Origin: Burhinus oedicnemus | Lineage: Eukaryota > Chordata > Aves > Charadriiformes > Burhinidae | NCBI GenBank assembly: GCA_008921705.1 | Contig: VFFE01009084.1 | Coordinates: forward strand, 1,319,139-1,383,138 | Reading direction: 5' to 3' | Length of the DNA: 64,000 nt | Shown here: piece by piece, positions 38,433 to 47,153 of the stretch | How the letters are laid out: every line of letters begins with the position of its first letter | Numbering within the stretch: position 1 is the stretch's first letter | Program-made: the position numbers and the translations under genes | Notes under the pieces: model-generated | What the model was told of the DNA's origin: nothing | Database searches by the model: none | What the model saw: only the letters and a program-made list of their open reading frames with translations

Positions 38433-40290
38433 CCATCCATGCTCTTGGGGTCTCCAGGGGGCTTACACTGATCACTAAACACCAACATGAGAAATACTTT
38501 CGCGTTTATGATATTCTTGCTCCATCTAAAAGACACGTTGCTCTCTGGGGTATTCTCACTATTAACCGGAGCCACACTAAACCTTGTTTGCATGTTGCAT
38601 ATAATTTGTTCTTGGAAACCTATCTACTTAACACCGCATCTAGCAACCAGGCATTTCTGATATATTGTTAAATTTGCTGTTTGCTTCCTTTTCATTTGTG
38701 AAACTGGTCTTTTTCTTTTTCTAAAATCCCAAATGTCTGCAGTGTTCAAAGTAGCTGAATCTAGACAATGGTCTGGCTTGGATTTTCCAATTTTATCTCC
38801 ATCCTTTCTCCAGGCTCAAGCATTAGGGTTTAAGCAGTGACTGGATATAAATCCAAATGACTTCTGCCTTTTTTTTTCTCCCAGTAATAATCTATCTGTG
38901 AATAGATAAAATAAAATTAATTTTATTTTTCTGAAAAACATAATGAGAGTGGAAACAGCAAATTTAAAAAAATGAAAAGCAGAGTATGCAGCTTTCAATA
39001 AAAGGACATTTGTTTTTGTAACACATGGAGAAAAAATAGTAATGTGCAGCATGAATCTGAGCAAATAGATTATAATATATAATTTTTATAACCTGCAAAC
39101 ATGAAATCAAAGGGTTTTCCAAGTCAAAAGAGGAAGGAGAATCACATTAGAAATGACTGAAGGACTCATTACTGTTGACATTTTTTTTTTTAAAGAGCAA
39201 ATTAGAATGTGTGGGTGAATGTGACCTGATGGAGAATTTTTTGTCTTTCTCTCCTGTAGTGGTCTGCACAGCAACATGAGGTAGTTTTGCAAACTAGTCG
39301 TCACAAGTGAAGTTTTTAAAATCTCTGAGGACTCAGAAATATCAGAACTTGATAGGACCCACAGTGCTTGGGATGGAGCACTGACACTCTGTCGTTCACT
39401 GCTCTGGCTAGTGACATCTTCTTCATATTCCTTTTCATAAACCAAGGACAACTAAAGTTTTCTTCAGGGAGGACCATTTAATGCCTGAGCCACGTCAGCG
39501 GCTGCACAACAGAAACATCACCTGCACCAGTTTATGCGTTAAAGAACAGTTTGGAGACCTCAGTGCAAAAGAGCTTTCTCTCGCTGCCTTCATAACTTCA
39601 TGCCTGAGATGGCCAAGTGCAGGCTGTGACTTCAGTGCTGCTAAACTGCCAGGTACATTGAAATCTGAGAATAAGTTTGAGAGGGGTAAGATCTTGTTTG
39701 TTCCCAAAACCAAATGCACGGACAAAGAAGACCCATGCCAGGGCACATGGGAGAGCAGCAGAAAGCCCTGCCTCACACAAAAGGGTGATGCTTAAGCACT
39801 ACCTTACCCTTATTTTAGTATGTGCTTTAGAAATGCAGCTGTGCCTTGAAGAGCAGGAAATCCATGGAGAAATATACTATGTGACCACCAGATTAATGAC
39901 TGCCATGTAACACATATGTGTGAGGATGCAGAAACAGAACACTTGTGTCGCCGAGCCTGGGATGCTGCCGCCTAACACACGTTTTCACAAAACGTTTTCC
40001 ACAAGTAAATATATGTTACCTGACAAATTACATTTTCCTTCCCTAGCATAGATATATGCAGAGGCTGTCAAATATTCTGTATAAAATTATACTGAATAAG
40101 AAGTTTCAGTGCCCTTACTAGGAAAAATGAGACTTTTCTGAAATATACTTGGGGGAAAAAAATCTCACTTTAAACTTGTTTCTGTTACAAAATTATAGTT
40201 TTTTCTACAGAAAATACAGAAATGTCATGACAGCATGTCTTTCTTTCTATCATTTTCCCAGACATTCTTCTTTTTTTTTATGCAGGTTGG

Positions 40291-40304
40291 TTTTTTTTTT
40301 TTTT
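40291..40304. repeat. (T)14 run
   Basis: Uninterrupted poly-T after GCAGGTTGG. Confidence 0.85.
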
Positions 40305-41287
40305 ACAATGTGTTTGTAATGCCAGACTTATATAATGGCTCTGTTTAATTAACTTTTCCCAACAGTAATCTCATTCAATGCCAAAACATTTTTTACTCCT
40401 TACCATTGAGCACATATCAATATTTTCTTCTGTTATGCATGCCAAAAAATATGACTTTTGGGTAAATGTGAATGCAGATGCAACTGCAATAATAGATCTA
40501 TTCAAATGTTACCTGGACATATCATGACTGGTCACATTATTAGATAGTATTCTACTAATTGATAAGATAATGCTGGACAAATTATTGAGCTACAGCTTAG
40601 AAAAATAAAGATACATCATATGGGAATATATTCAGACATTATTCTTGTCCTTCTGCATAACCAGTGGAAGAAAATATGGTAACTATTAATATAGACATTT
40701 ACTGGCATTCTTAGGAAACTATCTTATGCCAACTGAAAAAAGGCAAAAAGAAAAACCCGAGGCTAAACTTCAACCTTGAAAATGGTCTGACAGTCAGGCA
40801 TCTAAAATTAGATAAAATTTCATCACTGGTTCATCCGCTCTGTAGTTTCAGCTGTTGAGTCCTAACATCGGAATATATTGTCTCAGACAGTTGTTTGTGG
40901 AAGCTGGTACTTCACACAACAGAGGCTGGGTTTCCCTGACTCAGATCAGTTCAACTGCAAGCAGTTTAGCAACATCATTTGTAAACACAAAATACACCAT
41001 AATATCGGTATTTGCAAGATATTATTTTTGCTTTATATCTGGCCCATTTAATATCAAGAAGCTTTAAGTAACTCTTAGGAGGAGGGTGTAGGAGCAGGCA
41101 TAGGAAAAAAAAAAAATTGAACAAGGTTAGTATTGTGATCCAGGCCAAAATTACAAAAGAAAACTGAGCAGACTTTAGAGACTGTTCCAGCCTCATCTTG
41201 ATTCCAGCTTTAAATCCAGTGGGAATCTTTGTGCTGACTTTAATGCCTGTTGCATTAATATTCAATTCTCTGACCAGACTCCATTTA

Positions 41288-41360
41288 AATATATATATAT
41301 TTATACATATCTATGCATTTATACATATATGTGTATATGTACTTTTATGTATGTATGTTA
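41288..41360. repeat. AT-rich TATA/TATG/ATAC repeat
   Basis: An imperfect repeat of TATATA, TTTATACATA and TATGTATG units over about 70 bp. Confidence 0.8.
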
Positions 41361-42766
41361 TAGACTGACCAAGAACTGCAAAGGAATAGAAAGACAGATG
41401 TATAAATGCACTTTACAAAACAAAAACACATTATAAACTACAGGAAGATAATAACCCTGCCTTTTTCCTACCTGAATTCTATCAGAAAAGCAATCTATTT
41501 ACACTTCATTGTTTTCTTTTTCTTTTTTTTTTGATATGTTCAGTGCTTACAGTATGCTGTTTTCATTATAGACTGGCAGTGTGCTGGGAATTAAGCTTGT
41601 GTTACACACAGACAGATGTTATTTTATAGAGTGTCATTCAATGTAATGGTATCAGATTTTAGCACTTAGCCTGCATCCCAAATACCCATTAGCAGTTTCT
41701 GTAGTTGGGGACCAGAAAAATATCTACTCTGCATTGTAGCAATTATTTCAGGATATCTGCTTCTCAAACTTTATGTGATGGGAGGCTTTTCCATGAGAGG
41801 TAACAGCTATTTTGAACAGAAATTTTTGACCAAGCAAAGACTAAAGTGAAAAGCATTTGAGTCTTTCTGCTGGGCAAAGCTCCCCTTCTTACCTTTTTCT
41901 TCCAGTTCATGATGAAGCAGAAGTTTTTCATAAAATCCTGTCCCCATGTACCCGATGCAAGGAGACAACAGAGGACAACTTTACAGAATATTCTGATGGC
42001 ACAGTTAGCTGCTCGTTTGCATTCATTCCTGCTTTTTTCTGCTTTTTTTTAAGGATACACAGTTCATGTAGATGACTGCCATCATTATTCTATCATAAAG
42101 TCCCCACACATCTGGAAAGCCCTCACGTTCAGCACATCCTCTGCCAATGATGCAAGAGCAAGCATCTGTTATGTGCCTTTTCAATAGCACACAAAAGGTT
42201 ACGCAGTATCAGAGAATAATATGCAGATATTGTTCTCTTGACACGTTTTTTTGATCCCACTTTGTGATGGTACATGCAAAGATGGATAGTTGTTTCTGAG
42301 AAGTTTTAACAGAGCCCTAAGCAAGTTTACAAACGAAAGCTGTAAGTGTGGGGCTGTAATGGCTCATCCAGTATAACGGGGAGAATATAATGATGCCAAG
42401 CTTGAGAGTCCGACTTCTGGGGCAGAAAAGGCCAGACTCCCAAGCACACCTTCAACAGGTCCATATTTTAGTACTATGTTCAGAGTGTTAAAATAGTTAA
42501 TATCTGCTAGAAGAGTGCTTTTCCAGCGGGCCTGAACCGGGAGCAGGTCTGCCTATTCCTTCCTGCTTGTCACAATGGCCGCACAAGGACCTGGGCAGCC
42601 ATTAGCCCTGGGACAGCCCGCTGCTCCAGGGTCTGCTCACCCTGGCAGCAGCCAGCAAAGGAGCACTTTGCAGGTCTCAGCAAGCCACACCGGCCTCTTG
42701 ACTCTCACTAATGGCTTTTGAGCAGCAACTTTATTGGAAACTGTCTCCTTCCGCAGGTGAAATACT

Positions 42767-42800
42767 TGTGTGTGTGCGTGTGTGTGCGTGTGTGCACGCA
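42767..42800. repeat. (TG)n repeat with GCG interruptions
   Basis: Alternating TG/CG purine-pyrimidine run of about 34 bp ending in GCACGCATATGC. Such runs can adopt Z-DNA. Confidence 0.85.
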
Positions 42801-44341
42801 TATGCTTGTAATCAAATCTGAATCCCTTGTGAAGAAAGACATTTGCTGGGGGAGATGTTTCTTTTCCTTGTTTGGGTTCTCCTACAATTTCTTAATTCTG
42901 GAAAAAAGTCAAAACACAGTCCACAAGGGGATCATCCTTCTTCATTAGACATTTTTGGGTTTTTTTCTAACTTGCTCATGTTTTTCCCTTTTTGGAGCAT
43001 TTTTTGGCACTGAGAAAACAGAATTATCCAAGTATTAGCACAAACAAAGCCTATAAAGTGTTGTGCTCACCAGCCACTAGTAGTGAGTAACTATGACAGC
43101 ATGCGAGGCATATGAGCAATGCTGAAGAGGCTCACCCTACTAGGCATCTACCTACAGTCAACAGCGTGCTTCATAACCGAGAATTTCCTCTGGGGAATTA
43201 AGCCCCCCAAATAAAAGGCTGGAAGGCTGGACGAAGGGCTGGATCACCAGGGTGAATAAATTGAGCCATACGGCCATAGGCAACACGAGGAATGGACAGA
43301 GTGGCCAGTGCAGCCCCTGTCATGGGCAATAACATGGTCAAAACTGGGTGTACTTATGGAATGATCAGTTTCAAGGGAACATTATTTTTTTACATAATTT
43401 GTCTTAACCTGTTCCCAGAATAAAATAATGGTCTGACTTGCTTTAGTTAATGAAATCCAAATACCTCTAAGCCTCCAAGACCCTGGCAATGATGGACCAT
43501 TTTCCCTACCTCTGGCTCACACATGTTTGATTATCACATTCAAGGTTCTTTGAACATTGAATATGTCCACGAACATAGGAAGGCAGTGTTCTGCACTGTC
43601 CCCTCCACAGGACCCTATGCCATTTGCACTGCTTGACTACTAATCCCAGGTTTGATTGGGCTGGACACTGTAGAGCAGAACTGAGTGTACATATGATGTC
43701 CTCTGCTTCAGACACAAGAGATCCCTTAATGATGGGGGGATCCTTTAGAAAAAAAAGTACTTAATAAAATGTGCAGAGTTAAGTTTTCATCTTCCTACCC
43801 TGTTTTTCTTATTTTGTCCCCCCTGGGTAGTATGTCAAAAGGGCCAAGGTTTTCTTGAATCTTTTCGTTCCCTTGCAGTTACATTTTGAGGACCTGGGGA
43901 CAGAGTTCAGGTTAGAGCAACCTTGTGATGGCACTAGCCCCTGTGAGGCAGCCTGTCCATTCCCCCTTCAGCCACAGCTAAGAGACTGGGACAAAATGTG
44001 AAACTGGAGCTGTACAGATCAGCTGTAGAAATCAACCAGACAAGGAACACAATTTATTTAACTAACCAGACAGTTTATGTTACAGATTCACTTATCTCAG
44101 TTGCTTTTTTAAGATGGTACTCAGAGAAAACAGCTTTGTTGCAATGATGTGCAGATCCATGATGTAATGTGTCAAATTTCAATATGCTCAAATAATAAAT
44201 CTCTAATCTTTACCACTCAATTGTGGTCAAAAATCTCCTGAGTCAGCCTGTGAGACGTGTTTATATTTCTAGTGGTAATCTGACACTAGAATATTGAGTA
44301 CTTTGTATTGTCACAACCACCATATTGCATGGGTTTGGGTT

Positions 44342-44530
44342 TTAAAAACAAAAATCCCTTACTTCAGTCCACTGCCAGTCTATCACCTTTTTCAATAACT
44401 TTTGTCTATTTTGAATCTCAGTGAAGTTCATGGATAAATGTACCAAATAATTTAATCTTGCAAGAACTTTACTCATAGGTCTGGACATTTTTAACACACC
44501 TTTCTCTAGCTTCTGATTTAGCTCCATAAA
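44342..44530 (-). pseudogene. Gypsy RT connection segment before RNase H
   Basis: A frame of about 60 codons with EKGVLKMSRPMSKVLARLNYL, then NFTEI and LLKKVIDWQWTE. Family members have here a DP.KV.A...MP.P.....LRRFLGMVNYL..FIPNLS stretch followed by PLR.LL.KD..W.W. The match to spacing and order is good. After WQWTE the frame runs into FCF and a stop, and the expected RNase H (DAS.YGLGAVL) was not found downstream. Distance from motif A to MSRP is about 680 bases against roughly 400-420 expected, so extra DNA has probably been inserted between 44530 and 44935. Confidence 0.65.
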
Positions 44531-44934
44531 ATATCATAATTTCTCTCAGGTATAACAGTCCTTCTTCTGGAACAGGTATTCTTGTTGTTTTCTTCAAGCC
44601 ATCATGACTCTCTGCAGTCAATCACCAAATCAACACAGCACATCAAATTCCAGTCCCAAGTACACTGGTGTTAATTTGGGTACTGCACACGATAGTGCTG
44701 TTACTGATTCATGCCTGTGAAAGGCAGAGAAGTCTCTGTGCTACTTTGAAGAGGAATGACAGGAAAATTCTGCTGCATCGTGGAGGAAAACTGTTTTCCT
44801 ATAAAAGAATGATTGTTTTACCCTATCAAAAGCTTTGTCTGCAGGACTTATCAGAAAAAATGATCATTAAAAGTATTTTAAAACTTAATAAAACTAACGA
44901 AGAGAGGAGTAAGTCAGGCATTACTCTCCTTTTT

Positions 44935-45300
44935 GTCTTATGCTCAAAGTCCTCGTTCACCACTGTATTTCTCTCTCTGATCTTGGTGACCAGCAAGGAG
45001 GTCAGAATGCAGCATGAACGCACTGGCGTGCCCCCTGCCATACTCTTTCTGAGCACTGGTGGAAGCAGTAGCTCCCAAAAGGACAGGGGAAATGTGCACA
45101 TCTTTGCATTCGTTGTGTCCAGCTGACTTTGCCAAAATGCAGCAGAACCATCCAATTTGCTAAAATACTGTGTACTCCTGCCATATCTCATGTCTTGAAG
45201 GTAAATGATAATGTTCCCTTGCAAATCTGTTTGTTCCATTAATTGGGATCCCAGCCAAGGCAAAGTAACGATATTTTCCTTCTTTCTTTTCCTCTCTCAA
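44935..45300 (-). pseudogene. Gypsy reverse transcriptase fingers/palm remnant
   Basis: The most convincing part of the fossil. In family members this domain copies element RNA to DNA. The segment before the first catalytic region reads REHYHLPSRHEI, where relatives have REH(Y/F)P(L/M)P. It is followed in another frame by YFSKLDGSAAFWQ, which contains the first catalytic Asp of motif A (FSKLD..SGFWQ). Then CTF shifts frame to CPFGSYCF, corresponding to the TPFGRYCF stretch. In the third frame HSDLLAGHQDQREKY sits where the (Y/H)xDD box and its following EEH motif belong; only one of the two Asp is kept. The protein is dead. Confidence 0.7.
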
Positions 45301-45465
45301 AAAGTTGATTCACACATTAGGCTCATCCATTTTTCTGGATCATTTCCATTTTTACCAGTCTATTTCCACTTACTTTTCTGGCAATGGGCACTACTGCTTG
45401 TCAATTAAGGTCTAGCTAATTCTATTGATTAAACATCCCAGGTCCTTAAAGGATTTATCAAATTA

Positions 45466-46150
45466 TGGTATCTCAAACTCCTTTACCCACCTTCTTTTTG
45501 GTAGTATATTATGAGTTGATGAGCATCAGCAGTCAACATTTATCAAGCTGAGATACTGGTTAGTGACTGTTTGGCAATACTTTTCTACCCTTGTATTTGT
45601 ACAGAATATGCATCCCTTCAATCATCAGTTTACCTATCGCAAAAGCCCTTTTTTGACACTGGAATCCCATCTTCCCTGGGCAATGACAGAAGGGATTTAA
45701 TATAGAATATAATTGTGACAATCACGTAATTCCCTCCAACCTCATATTTCAAAGATCTCAGCCTCATGCAAACAACAGCCTATTGAGTTCTCCATGGATT
45801 GACCCCACAATAACACTCATATTGCACCATTATTTCCAGCTCCAACCCATCCCAGGATTCAGTTTCAGTTTATGTTAATACTCCAGGTCATGAAGCAGTG
45901 TGTCCAGGGAAGAGATACATGCCTTGTTCAGCTCTTCTAGCTTCAAAGGAAGAGCTAACCAAAACCCAGGCAGAAGAACAGACAGGTAGCTGAGAGCAGC
46001 TTACATTATCGAGGTTAAAACAGCCCACAACTATTAACTATGTCCTCAGATGGAAAAAGCATAAGACAATCAAGCTAAGTATTTTGATAAAAGGCATTTT
46101 TTTCCCCAGATCTTAAGAAACTAATATGAGCACGTAGCAATTACCAATCC
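45466..46150. other. Interval between Gypsy pol and possible gag
   Basis: About 685 bp where a Gypsy element would carry its zinc knuckle and protease. I found no CCHC box or DTG/DSG protease motif on the minus strand. It may be too decayed to see. Confidence 0.4.
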
Positions 46151-46441
46151 TTACTGTTTGCATGTCCTAAAAGCAGTAGCTGGAACAATGGTTTCTCCTA
46201 AGGTAATGAAATAGTGTGTGAAGTATGACACACATATATGGCACAGCAGGCTGGACCTTGTGGCAAAGGTCTGTATAACGTAAGAGCAGGGTGATTCTTC
46301 TCTTGTGCCAAAGATGTATTTCAAATCAGTTGTGCTGAATGCAATACGGAACAATCTATATTTGCTCAGGTGGGGAGCTAATTTCATCCTATAGAATTCC
46401 ATAGAAAAGGTATAATTGTTCAGTTTATCCTGATGATCCAA
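46151..46441 (-). pseudogene. Possible Gypsy gag remnant (tentative)
   Basis: A 96-codon minus-strand frame upstream of the pol fossil, in the place and orientation expected for gag. KYIFGTREES is similar to the (R)Y.F.TR.Q..GES stretch of Gypsy capsid proteins. Further on, ATAFRTCKQ could match the LTLEKAI.ICRA..E end. The intervening region is weakly similar at best. The match alone would not be convincing; position and orientation make it worth noting. Confidence 0.25.
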
Positions 46442-46519
46442 ATAACCTACAGAGAAGCTGTAATTTTATAAGTGATTTAATAGGTGTTTATGATGGGAAA
46501 GGTACTAACAAAGGAAAAA

Positions 46520-46650
46520 TTAAGAGAGAATATCAGGAAAAACCTTCCAGATGGTAAAATGTATTAGTTGGTGGAATAGCTTCCCAAGGGATGAGGTGGA
46601 AGTTGCATTGTCTGGAACTTTTAAAAATAGACTCTGCAAAATGTAAGCAA
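46520..46650 (+). mobile_element. Ancient CR1-like LINE 3' scrap
   Basis: In plus orientation the stretch translates to WNSFPRDEVEVALSGTFKNRL (split here as NSFPRDEVEVAL and SGTFKNRL). This parallels [21 protein letters not shown] at the end of CR1 ORF2 in copies A and C. The preceding AGAGAATATCAGGAAAAACCTTCC matches the RRNFFTLRV region in position. The DNA itself is far diverged from A-E, so it belongs to an old CR1 or related LINE. Confidence 0.6.
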
Positions 46651-47153
46651 ATCTACAACTGGCAATGATCTTGCAATGATAAGAGGAACTACTCAGCCCT
46701 CCCCGTCTCTAACATTTATTCTTATTTACAATTCTTATCACCTTGTTCAGGGTATGTCCTCTCTGTGTGTACTCAAGCAGCTGCAAAGTTAGAGAACGGT
46801 GGCCCTCAGCTTCATCACTAGATGAAACACTTCCAGTGTTAAATCCACAACTGGCAACAGCTAAGTGGAAAAATCCTACAGCTGAAACTGAAACCATCAT
46901 ATCCACTACACCTGACCAATGAAAGGTGTCTAGATTATTCACTCCCCATAAGCCTTAAGTTGCACGGATAAAATAACAGAGCCTTGTACAAACTTTTAGA
47001 CAAGTGAATGAACCCTTGAAAACAGCTGTCTATGAGGGTGAGGTGAGCAAGAAATGGGCAGCAAGAACACAGAGGTAGTGTCGGTTCTATAATGAATAAG
47101 GTGGTGCAAAAATATGGAAGAGTGTGTTTGCTTGTTTTTCATCAGTACAAAAA
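46651..47153. other. Non-coding spacer before CR1 copy B
   Basis: About 500 bp. A 77-codon minus-strand frame (46709-46942) is unassigned. The stretch ends where CR1 homology begins abruptly at ACATTGATGAGATCC. Confidence 0.5.

Larger units (their letters stand above)
38062..44339. other. Non-coding sequence with simple repeats
   Basis: About 6.3 kb with no supported gene. It contains the compound triplet repeat at 38333-38432, poly-T runs at 39181-39191 and 40291-40304, AT-rich repeats at 41288-41360 and a TG repeat at 42767-42800. A GC-richer patch lies at about 42525-42700. A cysteine-containing minus-strand frame at 43506-43715 (69 codons) is unassigned. Confidence 0.55.
44340..45465 (-). 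mobile_element. Ty3/Gypsy LTR retrotransposon fossil, pol region
   Basis: Minus-strand translation in shifting frames gives a collinear series matching Ty3/Gypsy (Metaviridae) polyprotein. 45462-45430: FDKSFKDLGCL (family: F..LF.GLGCLPGEY). 45392-45330: VPIARKVSGNRLVKMEMI. 45344-45315: NDPEKWMSLM (family: EPTEWVSSM). 45297-45184: EEKKEGKYRYFALAG...REHYHLPSRHEI. 45167-45091: YFSKLDGSAAFWQ...AKMCTF. 45085-45062: CPFGSYCF. 44488-44342: MSRPMSKVLARLNYLVHL... to DWQWTE. Order and direction are right throughout. At least five frameshifts and several stops show great age. No LTRs, integrase or RNase H core were found. Identification is from family knowledge, not a search. Confidence 0.75.

Noticed and set aside
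38236..38475. Arg/Met-rich frame on the minus strand across the triplet repeat
   Set aside because: It is a reading of the TCC/CAT repeat in another register, with no independent support.
43506..43715. Cysteine-containing 69-codon frame as a small secreted protein or integrase zinc finger
   Set aside because: No signal peptide, no regular Cys spacing and no HHCC pattern. It lies downstream of the Gypsy fossil but does not match integrase.
44668..45126. Plus-strand 152-codon open frame
   Set aside because: It is antisense to the Gypsy RT fossil, whose minus-strand motifs explain the sequence. The plus-strand product has no recognisable domain.
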